From Mesorhizobium sp. M3A.F.Ca.ET.080.04.2.1 (GTDB lineage Bacteria > Pseudomonadota > Alphaproteobacteria > Rhizobiales > Rhizobiaceae): 64,000 nucleotides of DNA. This document shows, piece after piece, positions 18,045-25,831 of this stretch (its first letter is position 1; every line of letters starts with the position of its first letter). The notes under the pieces are model-generated. The model saw only the letters and a list, made by a program, of their open reading frames with translations, was not told the origin of the DNA and did not search any database. The stretch is taken from assembly GCF_003952525.1 (NCBI RefSeq), contig NZ_CP034451.1, positions 3,596,001-3,660,000 on the forward strand, read 5' to 3'. A program made the position numbers and the translations under genes.

Positions 18045-18737
18045 ATGAGCGACGACTATCACCGACCGACACTAACGTTTCCATCAGGCGCTTACAACGC
18101 AACACAGGTCAGGCTCTATGGCTTGGGGGCGGAAATTGGACTCAGCGTGCCCGGTGCGCCAGCACCCTTTGGGGACACCGGCATGTATGTCGAAACCGCG
18201 CCTGGGGCATCCATCACTGACGAGCAACGTGTCAACGCACTTGACGTGTTGGAGAAATATAACAGCAACAAAGGCCGCCAAGATATATTAAATGGAATTA
18301 TTCCATTCCCAGAAATACCAATCAGAGTCTCTTATCATTTCAAGATCGACCTGAAGAATTTTGGAACTGCGATCCTTTCCACGGTAGGAAGTACATTCAT
18401 GCTCGGATCATCTCCAGAACAGAAAACATCGTGCGGAATAATTGTCGGTTATGCCTATGAGGGACATACCTACGATTTGCCAAAGCCCAAGATAATGATC
18501 ATCCCGGCGTTTCCGGAGCCCAAGATACCAGCGGACGATTCGGAATTTGACGCGAAGGAACCTGAAGGCTACGCGGTTTGGCTCGTTGATAAGCTCGACG
18601 AATGTGTGGAGTTGGAGATGAACCAAGGCTTTGTCGAACAGATCGTCCTCGAGGCGAACCTTCCAGGCAAACGTTCACCGACGATGTACGCATCCAAGAT
18701 GACGATCGGACACCGTGGCGGAAAGCTGAACGACTAG
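18045..18737 (+). CDS. unrecognised protein at the end of the YcaO/TfuA array
   Basis: A 230-aa protein starting MSDDYHRPTLTFPSGAYN, chosen at 18045 for the AAGGAGCGAGGAAC site upstream; an earlier ATG at 18021 has none. No family was recognised. It has no signal peptide or obvious membrane helix and is acidic. It contains a beta-rich central part with FGTAILSTVGSTFMLG and two cysteines (KTSCGIIVG and KLDECVELE). Its codons are clearly more AT-rich than those of its neighbours (stretches such as AATATAACAGCAACAAAGG), suggesting later acquisition. It lies 32 bases after the protease and is probably in the same transcript. It could be the substrate, an immunity or inhibitor protein, or an unrelated passenger. 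Confidence 0.75.
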   Translation: MSDDYHRPTLTFPSGAYNATQVRLYGLGAEIGLSVPGAPAPFGDTGMYVETAPGASITDEQRVNALDVLEKYNSNKGRQDILNGIIPFPEIPIRVSYHFKIDLKNFGTAILSTVGSTFMLGSSPEQKTSCGIIVGYAYEGHTYDLPKPKIMIIPAFPEPKIPADDSEFDAKEPEGYAVWLVDKLDECVELEMNQGFVEQIVLEANLPGKRSPTMYASKMTIGHRGGKLND

Positions 18738-19154
18738 TCTCTCATGTTCCCTGTCAGGGTTGAAGGCATGAAGGCTCGCCTGCTTTGCAGGTTTGCCATG
18801 CAACGACTGTGTCCGCTTTCCTAATGCTGCCGCCCGAAACCGGACAGGCAGGAGGCGGCCCCATGTCAGCCGTTGTCGGCGCAAGCTGACTAGGCCTGAG
18901 TGTCGGATCCCTGCGGCTTGATCGGGCGCTCATTCATTTCCGGCTGTTCAGATGCCGCCCCCGCCGTTGCGCCGGGGATAGATGGACCCACAATCCTGCG
19001 AGCGCTACGGCGCCGAAGCCGCCGACCACCACGGCAGGAATAGTGCCGATGAGCGCAGCCAACGTGCCGGCTCAGAATTCACCGACCTCGTTCGGTATCG
19101 ACGGAACCGCAATCTGTGCTAAGGGGCCGCCCAATCAACCAAAGGACGACAGCT
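18738..19154. other. gene-poor stretch with an MFS gene relic
   Basis: These 417 bases between the YcaO array and the next small gene contain no intact coding region that I can support. The first ~195 bases show nothing recognisable beyond a 26-codon frame at 18744 with no ribosome binding site. The rest holds the decayed 3' end of an MFS transporter gene, described separately. Confidence 0.6.
18934..19092 (-). pseudogene. relic of an MFS transporter C terminus
   Basis: Read leftward, this stretch encodes NEVGEF, a stop, then AGTLAALIGTIPAVVVGG and onward to RHLNSRK and a stop. The intact MFS gene at 20377-21615 ends NEVGEFRAGTMAALIGTVPA and onward to RHLNSRN. By eye, about 31 of the last 43 residues match. 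The in-frame TGA at 19072-19074 replaces an Arg codon, and no related sequence continues upstream. It is therefore the dead 3' end of a second, diverged copy. The two copies are direct repeats flanking the 76-aa and 220-aa genes. Confidence 0.82.
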
Positions 19155-19385
19155 GTGAGCGAACTGACCGTGGCCGAGGCGATCGAAAATATCTACGCCT
19201 CACTCCGAGCGGACAATGCCGACATCGATGCCCATATCGCGACACTCAAGGCAGCGCTGGCACGAGAGGGGAAAAAGCAGGCGGTGTTCGATCCGACCAA
19301 GTTGGCGCAGAACAATCGCGCCGGGCGCAAATTGATGCAGGCCTATTTTCGGCAGCGGGGCGTCAGCGTGAGTTTTTCGGAGTAG
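19155..19385 (+). CDS. small hypothetical protein, 76 aa
   Basis: Starting at the GTG at 19155 (AAAGGA lies nine bases upstream), this encodes VSELTVAEAIENIYASLRAD and continues through a charged helical middle to LMQAYFRQRGVSVSFSE. A longer reading from ATG 19116 is possible but begins in low-quality sequence. It is predicted to be soluble and mostly helical. Its codon use is like that of the core genome. No family was recognised. It lies between the MFS relic and a secreted AT-rich protein and shows no functional link with either. Confidence 0.6.
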   Translation: MSELTVAEAIENIYASLRADNADIDAHIATLKAALAREGKKQAVFDPTKLAQNNRAGRKLMQAYFRQRGVSVSFSE

Positions 19386-19698
19386 ATCTGCTCGCGCCTC
19401 TAACTCGTTCATCGACGGTGCAGCTTGATTGGCCGAGGCGCGAACGACAGGGGTCTGCGCCTCACATCGATCATTCCGGAGGTCGGTCCGCTCTCAGAAA
19501 CCAGACATCGGCGGGGTTGAGCCGCACCCCTTTCGCGCGAGCAGGCGTTGTTCCCACTCGATCACCTCGAATTGCCTGCCATGAAAAGAAATGGGTAAGT
19601 TCGAACCTCCCTGTTTCGCCCCTACATTGTTTTGAGATCAGTCCTTCACTAGGTTTGCTGCATCGTAGAATGGCTACGTTCACGGGAAGGGCCTCGAA
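19386..19698. other. gene-free stretch
   Basis: 313 bases between the 76-aa gene and the secreted-protein gene. I see no supportable coding region, terminator hairpin or repeat. Base composition falls toward AT in the last ~120 bases, next to the AT-rich downstream gene, so its promoter probably lies there. Confidence 0.5.
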
Positions 19699-20361
19699 GT
19701 GCGTCTCATCCTTTTGTTGTCGTTTCTCACTTCTCTAGCATCGTCGACCCTTCTGGCAAAAGAGGTCTATCACAACGTGGCCAGCCGTGATTCGTTGATT
19801 CGCGCCAACATACTCGGCAGCATGATGAACGCGCTGACGCTACACAAAGAATTTGACGACAAATGCAATTTGGTTCCACTGATAGATATTAAGGCATTTG
19901 AAAATTACTACAAAAATCTGACTTGGAGCCTTAGCCCTTCAGATCTCGCTCTGGTACAAAAAACCTACCTCGACGCTCAAAGCACCTGGAGAGCTAAAGA
20001 CGGTGGGATACCTGGAATAGAGTGTGATGACCTTAGCGCCGAAATTCTAGATTTCGATATTGGAACTCCGAATCCCCGCCAAGAGATGCTAAGTCTACTC
20101 AATGCGACGCCGCGTGGCAGTTCACAATACAGAATCTACGCAGCAGCGGTGGCATGGGGTGGATATCTCGGGGCTTCCATAACCTGTCCAGACTACTCTG
20201 TCAGTTCGGTCGCCGTGAATAAGATCCAAGAAAGCAATAGGGACGAGTTTCGGGTTCCGTACCTATTGGCTAGGCTGGCCGCCGCCAAAGCACCGCCTAG
20301 TTGTCGAGATATAGCGCCTTTCGCACGGGATGGCGGGGTCTACCGCGCCAGAAGCAAGTGA
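19699..20361 (+). CDS. secreted hypothetical protein with four cysteines
   Basis: A 220-aa protein with a clear Sec signal peptide (RLILLLSFLTSLASSTLLA). The mature part has four cysteines (DDKCNLVP, GIECDDL, SITCPDY, PPSCRDI) that could form two disulfides in the periplasm. The start is GTG with GGGAAGGG upstream. Codon use and base composition are distinctly more AT-rich than the surroundings, which suggests horizontal acquisition. No family was recognised. It lies 15 bases from the convergent end of the MFS gene, between the two MFS direct repeats. Confidence 0.72.
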   Translation: MRLILLLSFLTSLASSTLLAKEVYHNVASRDSLIRANILGSMMNALTLHKEFDDKCNLVPLIDIKAFENYYKNLTWSLSPSDLALVQKTYLDAQSTWRAKDGGIPGIECDDLSAEILDFDIGTPNPRQEMLSLLNATPRGSSQYRIYAAAVAWGGYLGASITCPDYSVSSVAVNKIQESNRDEFRVPYLLARLAAAKAPPSCRDIAPFARDGGVYRARSK

Positions 20362-20376
20362 GAAGAACTGCGCTTA

Positions 20377-21615
20377 TCAATTGCGGCTGTTCAAGTGCCT
20401 TACCTGCCGCAGCGCCGGGAACAGCCAGGCCCAGAGGCCGGCGACGGCGATGGCGCCGACGCCGCCGATGACCACTGCGGGCACGGTGCCGATTAGCGCC
20501 GCCATGGTGCCGGCGCGGAACTCGCCGACCTCGTTGGAGGCGCCGACGAAGACCCCGTTGACGGCGTTGACGCGTCCGCGCACCTCATCCGGCGTCCAGA
20601 GCTGGATCAGCGTCTCGCGGATATAGACGCTGAACATGTCGGTGGCGCCGAGCAAGGCCAGCGACACGATCGACAGCCAGGTGATGGTCGAGAGGCCGAA
20701 AAGCACTATCGAAGCGCCGTACAAGGCGACGAAGCCCAGCATGATCCTGCCGGCATGGTCGCGGAGCGGATGGCCGGCGAGCCAGACCGCCACGGCGATG
20801 GCGCCGATCCCGGGCGCCGAGCGCAGCAGGCCGAGACCCCAGGGGCCGAGTTCGAGAATGTCGCGCGCATAAACCGGCAGCAGCGCTGTGGCGCCGGATA
20901 GAAGCACGGCGAAGAGGTCTAGCGAGATGGCGCCGAGCACGATCTTCTCACTCCAGATGTAGCGGAAGCCGGCAAACAGCGTCTCAAGCGTCGGCTTGTC
21001 GGTGGCGGTCTGCTGGGCGGGCTTGGGAATGGCGAAGACGAGCAAGGCAGCCACCAGCATCAGAATGGTGGCGGTGCCATAGGCGATTTCCGCCGAAAGG
21101 CCGTAGAGCAGCCCGCCGGCGACCGGGCCGACGATGGTCGCCGTCTGCCAGGCGGACGAGTTCCAGGCGATCGCGTTGGCGAAATCCTCCTGCGGCACCA
21201 GATTGGCAAACAGCGAGGACGAAGCCGGCCCGTAGAAGGCGCGGGCAATGCCGAACATGGCGAGCACGACGAAGATCGGTAGCGGGCTGGTCAGGCCGCG
21301 GAGCGTCAAGAACAGAAGCGCCAGCGCGCAGGCACCCTCGACCAGCGACGACAGTGTCATGATCAGGCGTCGGCCGAAGCGGTCGGCGACCACGCCGGTG
21401 GCCAGCACCAGAAGCAGCGACGGCAGGAACTGGACGATGCCGACAATGCCGAGGTCGAAGGGGTTGCGCGTCAGGTCGTAGACCTGCCAGCCGACGGCGA
21501 CGGACACGATCATGGTCGCGAAAGTGGTGAGGAAGCGCGCCGTCCAGTAGCTGAGGAAAGGTCTATGCCGGAAAGCGGCGTAGCGCTGGTCGGGTGAAGT
21601 AGCTTCGGCGGTCAT
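20377..21615 (-). CDS. MFS transporter (EntS-like MFS_3 type exporter)
   Basis: A 412-aa membrane protein with twelve predicted helices. It opens FRHRPFLSYWTARFLTTFAT, has the loop 2-3 motif GVVADRFGRRLIM, and has the segment YGPASSSLFANLVPQEDFANA typical of enterobactin-exporter-like MFS proteins. The substrate is unknown. It is transcribed toward the secreted protein gene. A diverged relic of its last ~50 codons occurs 1.3 kb downstream at 18934-19092. Confidence 0.92.
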   Translation of the reverse strand: MTAEATSPDQRYAAFRHRPFLSYWTARFLTTFATMIVSVAVGWQVYDLTRNPFDLGIVGIVQFLPSLLLVLATGVVADRFGRRLIMTLSSLVEGACALALLFLTLRGLTSPLPIFVVLAMFGIARAFYGPASSSLFANLVPQEDFANAIAWNSSAWQTATIVGPVAGGLLYGLSAEIAYGTATILMLVAALLVFAIPKPAQQTATDKPTLETLFAGFRYIWSEKIVLGAISLDLFAVLLSGATALLPVYARDILELGPWGLGLLRSAPGIGAIAVAVWLAGHPLRDHAGRIMLGFVALYGASIVLFGLSTITWLSIVSLALLGATDMFSVYIRETLIQLWTPDEVRGRVNAVNGVFVGASNEVGEFRAGTMAALIGTVPAVVIGGVGAIAVAGLWAWLFPALRQVRHLNSRN

Positions 21616-21854
21616 TGTTCAAGGGCCCCGTTATGGCATCGGCCGGCGGGGCACTTCCACGATGGGCGCTGGTCCGGCCAGAACCCTTTAGCCCAGTTCG
21701 TGCTGCCGTGCGCGCAAAAAATCCGCGCTGGATCAACGAAAGGCGGAGTCGTCGTTCGCAAGGCAACAGACCAGTCCCTGGGAGCCGCGAGATGACTACC
21801 AGCTCGTCGATCTGCCTCCCGAGGCACGGGTGTGTCCAAGCCACAAAAGCGCGA

Positions 21855-21881
21855 AGGCCTGCCGATCTCGTCGGCAGGCCT
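21855..21881 (-). terminator. intrinsic terminator downstream of mucR
   Basis: AGGCCTGCCGA at 21855-21865 and TCGGCAGGCCT at 21871-21881 form a perfect eleven-base stem with the five-base loop TCTCG. Read leftward (mucR direction) it lies 31 bases after the mucR stop and is followed six bases later by TTTT. It would also stop rightward read-through. Confidence 0.7.
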
Positions 21882-21912
21882 CCAGAAAAAATTGCACGGA
21901 CCCTGAAGTGGC

Positions 21913-22380
21913 TCAGGCGGATGCCTTGGCTTTCCTGCCCCTGGCGGGCTTGACCGGCTCGGGTTCCGCTGCCTTGCGGCCGAGGCCGATGGACTTGGCG
22001 AGCTCCGAGCGCGACGCTGCATAGTTCGGCGCGACCATCGGATAGTCGGCCGGCAGGCCCCACTTGGTTCGGTAGGCCTCGGGCGTCAGTCCGAAATGGA
22101 CGCCGATGTGGCGCTTGAGCGATTTGAACTTCTTCCCGTCCTCGAGGCAGATGATGTAGTCCGGCGTCACCGATCGTTTTGGATTGACGGCGGGGGTCGG
22201 CGGCGGCGCGGGCGGCGCCGACGGCTTGCCGAGGGCGGTCAGCGAGGCGTTGACGCTGGCGATGAGGTCACTCAGACCGGCAGCGGGCAGCTGGTTCTTC
22301 TCGACATAGGCCGACACGATGTGAGCGGTCAGCCCGAGCAGGTCGATTTCCTTGCGATTGTTGGTGTCGTCCTCGGCCAC
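21913..22380 (-). CDS. MucR/Ros-family transcriptional regulator
   Basis: A 155-aa regulator. An N-terminal helical region (LLGLTAHIVSAYVEKNQL) and a proline-rich linker are followed by the Ros/MucR zinc-finger-like domain at about residues 75-110 (IICLEDGKKFKSLKRHIGVH, then LTPEAYRTKWGLPADYP). The second zinc ligand is Asp rather than Cys (CLED), as in several rhizobial MucR homologues. The basic C terminus ends RGRKAKASA. MucR proteins are H-NS-like global repressors of AT-rich and exopolysaccharide genes. The start is GTG, six bases after GGAGG. The upstream ~150 bases are AT-rich and probably contain an autoregulated promoter. Confidence 0.95.
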   Translation of the reverse strand: MAEDDTNNRKEIDLLGLTAHIVSAYVEKNQLPAAGLSDLIASVNASLTALGKPSAPPAPPPTPAVNPKRSVTPDYIICLEDGKKFKSLKRHIGVHFGLTPEAYRTKWGLPADYPMVAPNYAASRSELAKSIGLGRKAAEPEPVKPARGRKAKASA

Positions 22381-22587
22381 GTCATACCTCCGTCAGTGCC
22401 GCAACGCCGCGAAAATCGTTCTCGACTTTCGAAAGGCGCGATTGTGGAAGCGCTACTTGTTCTCGCGTGTCCAGGATGGCGCGAGGTGCTGCAGGCTGGC
22501 GACTTCCTAGTCGGCAAATCTGCATGATGCAACGTTGCGCGACGCTATTACACGTTATTTTGAACAATTATACTGATTCGTCACAGA

Positions 22588-23292
22588 TCAGACGATCAAT
22601 GCCTTGTCGCGCCACAGTCGAAATCCGCCTTCGAACGCGCGTGTGTTGTCGCCGCGCCGGGATTTTGCCGGCAATTCGTCGAGCTTGTCGACGTTGCCGC
22701 CGCCAATGACCACGTAGTCTGGCTGCAGGGCGGCGCGAAGCCTGTCGACGACGTCGAAGACATGTTTGCGCCATTTCTTCTTGCCGTGCTTGTCCAGGCC
22801 GCGTTCGCCGACATAGTCTTCGAAGCTGCCGCCCTTTCGATAGGGGAGGTGGGCGAGTTCCATCGGCTGGCCGACATTCTCGAGGATCATCGCCGCGCCG
22901 AGCCCGGTGCCGAGCCCCAAAAACAGCATGCGCCCGCCTTCATAGCTGCCGATAGCCTGCATCAGCGCGTCGTTGACGACCTTTACCGGCTTGCCGAAGG
23001 CGGCGCCAAAATCGAAGCCGTCCCAGCCCTTGCCAAGATTGAAGGGATCGCGCGAAGGCTTGTTGTCCCTGACCGGACCAGGATAGCCCATCGCGATCAG
23101 GTCATAGTCCAGCCCCTCGGCGAGTTCGTTCACCGAGGCGACCACCCGCCGCGGCGTCAGGCCCGGTCCGGAATCGGCGCGGCGCATCTCGCCGCCGCCG
23201 CTGGCGAGGATCTTCACATGCGAGCCGCCGACATCGATCGTGAGCACGACCTGCCCGCTATTCGCCGGGGCCGGCGTCCTCGTCCTGGGCAT
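22588..23292 (-). CDS. ppgK: ROK-family protein, polyphosphate glucokinase-like
   Basis: A 234-aa sugar kinase with the ROK phosphate-binding motif LTIDVGGSHVKIL, the hinge GYPGPVRDN, the catalytic Asp in VKVVNDALMQAIG, and the second phosphate motif LGLGTGLGAAM. The EDYVGERGLDKHGKKKWRK stretch matches the polyphosphate-glucokinase subgroup, which phosphorylates glucose with polyphosphate or ATP. The ATG at 23292 is used because GGAGGACGAG lies just upstream and zwf ends at 23307. It is last in the glucoamylase-gnd-zwf-ppgK group, a context that supports glucose as substrate. Confidence 0.82.
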   Translation of the reverse strand: MPRTRTPAPANSGQVVLTIDVGGSHVKILASGGGEMRRADSGPGLTPRRVVASVNELAEGLDYDLIAMGYPGPVRDNKPSRDPFNLGKGWDGFDFGAAFGKPVKVVNDALMQAIGSYEGGRMLFLGLGTGLGAAMILENVGQPMELAHLPYRKGGSFEDYVGERGLDKHGKKKWRKHVFDVVDRLRAALQPDYVVIGGGNVDKLDELPAKSRRGDNTRAFEGGFRLWRDKALIV

Positions 23293-23306
23293 TTCTCGTC
23301 CTCCGC

Positions 23307-24683
23307 TCAATTCGACGGATTGATCCAGCCATTGGGCGGGCCGAAGCCGTTCATGGCATCGGCCGGCCCCCAGGTCTTCGGCGCGTAGACCGGCGGCGGC
23401 GTGGTGTCGCCAAGCACCGGGCCGACGATGCGCCAGGCAAGCTCGGCCGCGTCCTGGCGGGTGAACAACTGGCCGTTGCCGTTCATGGCGTCGCCGATCA
23501 GCCGCTCGTAGGGCGGCATGTCGCCTTTGCTGTCGTCGAGCGCGGTCAGTTCCACCTGCTCGCCGATCATGTCGTCGCCGGCCCGCTTGCGCTGGGCGCC
23601 GATCGAGATCGCCACCTGCGGGTCGATGCGGAAGCGGACATAGTTGGCATCGTCCGGATCGATCGGATCGAAGACGTCGAGCGGCGGCCGTTTCAGCCGC
23701 ACAATCACTTCGGTCGCGTGCACCGGCATGTTCTTGCCGGCGCGGATAAAGAAGGGAACGTCCCGCCAGCGCCAGGTGTCGACGAAGAAGCGCACCGCGG
23801 CGAAGGTCTCGACCGGCGAGTTGGGCGCCACGCCCGGCTCCGCGAGATAGCCGTCGAACTGGCCGCGCACGACATCGGCCTTGGTCAAGGTGCGGATGGC
23901 GCGTAGCACCTGCACCTTCTCGTCGATCAGGTCGTCGGCCGAGCGGCCGACCGGCGGCTCCATGGCAAGCAGCAAAAGAATGTTGAGCAGGTGGTTCTCG
24001 ATCACGTCGCGGATGCAGCCGACGCCGTCATAGAAGCGGCCGCGTCCCTCGACGCCGAAATCCTCGGCCATGGTGATCTGCACGCTTTCGACGAAATTGC
24101 GGTTCCAGATCGGCTCGAGGAAGGAATTGGCGAAGCGGAAATAGAGCAGGTTCTGGATCGCTTCCTTGCCGAGATAGTGGTCGATGCGGAAGATCGACTG
24201 TTCGTCGAACACCAGATGCAGCACGCGGTTCAGCCAGCGCGCCGACTGCAGGTCGTGGCCGAAGGGTTTTTCCACCATCAGCCTCGCGCCACGCGCGGTG
24301 CCCGACTGCTCCAGGCCCTGGACCACGGTCTCGAACATGTTCGGCGGCACCGCCATGTAATGCAGCGGCCGCTGCGCAGAGCCGAGCGTCGCTTTCAGCT
24401 TCTCGAAGGTGGCGCCGTCGCGGTAATCGCCGCTGACATAGCGCAGCAGCGAAGCGAGCTTGGCGAAGACCTTCTCATCGACGCTGCCAAGCGTGTTGGC
24501 GATGCCGTCGCGGGCACGCTCCACCAGCTTGGCGAGTTCCCAGGGGTCGAAGGCGACGCCGATCACCGGCTCGGTGAGCGTCCCCTTGGCGACCATCTGG
24601 TAGAGCGCTGGAAAGATCTTCTTGTGGGCGAGATCGCCGGTGGCGCCGAAAAGCACCAGCGTGTCGGAGCGTTCCTGGCTCAT
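23307..24683 (-). CDS. zwf: glucose-6-phosphate 1-dehydrogenase
   Basis: A 458-aa enzyme for the first step of the oxidative pentose phosphate and Entner-Doudoroff routes. The N-terminal coenzyme motif is [19 protein letters not shown], and the substrate site is [13 protein letters not shown] with the catalytic Lys. FIRAGKNMP lies toward the C terminus. The ATG at 24683 is preferred because it has AAGGGAG upstream and lies just beyond the gnd stop; the frame remains open to 24728. It sits between gnd and ppgK in one direction, so glucose 6-phosphate made by the neighbour can be used directly. Confidence 0.96.
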   Translation of the reverse strand: MSQERSDTLVLFGATGDLAHKKIFPALYQMVAKGTLTEPVIGVAFDPWELAKLVERARDGIANTLGSVDEKVFAKLASLLRYVSGDYRDGATFEKLKATLGSAQRPLHYMAVPPNMFETVVQGLEQSGTARGARLMVEKPFGHDLQSARWLNRVLHLVFDEQSIFRIDHYLGKEAIQNLLYFRFANSFLEPIWNRNFVESVQITMAEDFGVEGRGRFYDGVGCIRDVIENHLLNILLLLAMEPPVGRSADDLIDEKVQVLRAIRTLTKADVVRGQFDGYLAEPGVAPNSPVETFAAVRFFVDTWRWRDVPFFIRAGKNMPVHATEVIVRLKRPPLDVFDPIDPDDANYVRFRIDPQVAISIGAQRKRAGDDMIGEQVELTALDDSKGDMPPYERLIGDAMNGNGQLFTRQDAAELAWRIVGPVLGDTTPPPVYAPKTWGPADAMNGFGPPNGWINPSN

Positions 24684-24699
24684 CGCCTCTGCACTCCCT

Positions 24700-25713
24700 T
24701 CATGCGCCGCCCTTCGGCTTCTCGACATGGCCGCCGAAAGCGTAGCGCATGGCGGACAAAAGCTTGTCAGCGAAGGCGGATTCGCCCTGCGAGGAAAAGC
24801 GGTCGAACAGCGCCGAGGACAGCACCGGCGCAGGCACGCCGGTGTCGATCGCCGCCTTCAGCGTCCAGCGGCCTTCGCCGGAATCGGAAACGCGGCCGCC
24901 GAACTGTGTAAGCCCCGGGTCGTTCTTCAGAGCGCCCGCCGTCAAGTCGAGCAGCCAGGAGCCGATGACGCTGCCGTGCCGCCAGACCTCGGCGACAGCG
25001 GGCAGGTCGATGTCGAACTGGTAATATTGCGGATTTTCCAGCGGACTGGTCTCGGCGTCGGCCGTCCGCGGCCGCTTGCCGGCATTCGCCGATTTCAGGA
25101 TGTTGATGCCCTCGGCATAGGCGGCCATGACGCCGTATTCGATGCCGTTGTGCACCATCTTGACGAAATGGCCGGCGCCGCTCGGGCCGCAATGCAGGTA
25201 GCCGAAGGGCGCGGTGCCGGCATCCTTCGGGGGACTGGCGCCTGCGTCGGCGCCGGGAGCCAGCGTTGCGAAGACCGGATCGAGATGACGCACCGCCTCG
25301 TCGGGGCCGCCGATCATCAGGCAATAGCCGCGGTCGAGGCCCCAGACGCCGCCGCTGGTGCCGACATCGACGAAGTTGATGCCCTTGGCGGCGAGCTTGG
25401 CGGCCTGGTCGACCGCGTCGTGGTAATAGGAATTGCCGCCGTCGATGACGATGTCGCCGGGTTCCATCAGCGCCGCCACCTCACCGACGATCCTGCCGGT
25501 GATCGCCGCCGGCAGCATCAGCCAGGCACTGCGCGGCTTGCTGAGCTTGCCGATGAACTCCTCCATCGAGGCCGTGCCGATGGCGCCGTCCTTGACCAGG
25601 CCGGCAACACTCGCCGGGTTGATGTCGTAGACGACGCATTCGTGGCCGTCGCGGATCAGGCGCCGCACCATGTTGGCGCCCATCCTGCCCAGTCCCATCA
25701 TTCCGATCTGCAT
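24700..25713 (-). CDS. gnd: 6-phosphogluconate dehydrogenase (decarboxylating), short form
   Basis: About 337 aa from [20 protein letters not shown]. This is the short NAD-type (YqeC/GntZ-like) 6-phosphogluconate dehydrogenase rather than the ~470-aa form. Key features are the Rossmann motif at the N terminus, [30 protein letters not shown], and [20 protein letters not shown] with the catalytic Lys. An upstream in-frame ATG at 25755 gives 14 extra residues; neither start has a strong ribosome binding site. It is in the same direction as zwf with a 16-base gap. Confidence 0.93.
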   Translation of the reverse strand: MQIGMMGLGRMGANMVRRLIRDGHECVVYDINPASVAGLVKDGAIGTASMEEFIGKLSKPRSAWLMLPAAITGRIVGEVAALMEPGDIVIDGGNSYYHDAVDQAAKLAAKGINFVDVGTSGGVWGLDRGYCLMIGGPDEAVRHLDPVFATLAPGADAGASPPKDAGTAPFGYLHCGPSGAGHFVKMVHNGIEYGVMAAYAEGINILKSANAGKRPRTADAETSPLENPQYYQFDIDLPAVAEVWRHGSVIGSWLLDLTAGALKNDPGLTQFGGRVSDSGEGRWTLKAAIDTGVPAPVLSSALFDRFSSQGESAFADKLLSAMRYAFGGHVEKPKGGA

Positions 25714-25762
25714 GGTGTCACCCAGTCGTTCGAGGAAAGGAAAGCTCCTGGCCATACTCGTT

Positions 25763-25831
25763 GATCATGATCTTGTCCTAAAACCGCTTCCCACTTTTTG
25801 CTGCGCTGACCTTTGGTTCGGGATCATGATC
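25763..25831. repeat. short palindromic repeat, copy A
   Basis: The element begins GATCATGATCTTGTCCTAAA, has ACCGCTTCCCACTTTTTGCT in the middle, and ends GGGATCATGATC. The ends are inverted copies of one another. It is the same element as copy B at 32778-32843, in opposite orientation, and is related to copy C at 42735-42781. It lies between gnd and the glucoamylase gene, and the glucoamylase stop codon lies inside it. Confidence 0.75.

Noticed and set aside
18744..18824. 26-codon frame (MFPVRVEGMKARLLCRFAMQ...) after the 230-aa gene, considered as a RiPP precursor
   Set aside because: No ribosome binding site, no leader/core design, and it overlaps nothing conserved. It is only worth a check by homology.
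19600..19640. GTTCGAAC-containing stretch that looked like a tRNA T arm (possible attachment site)
   Set aside because: The flanking bases do not pair into a T stem and no tRNA body or matching direct repeat was found.
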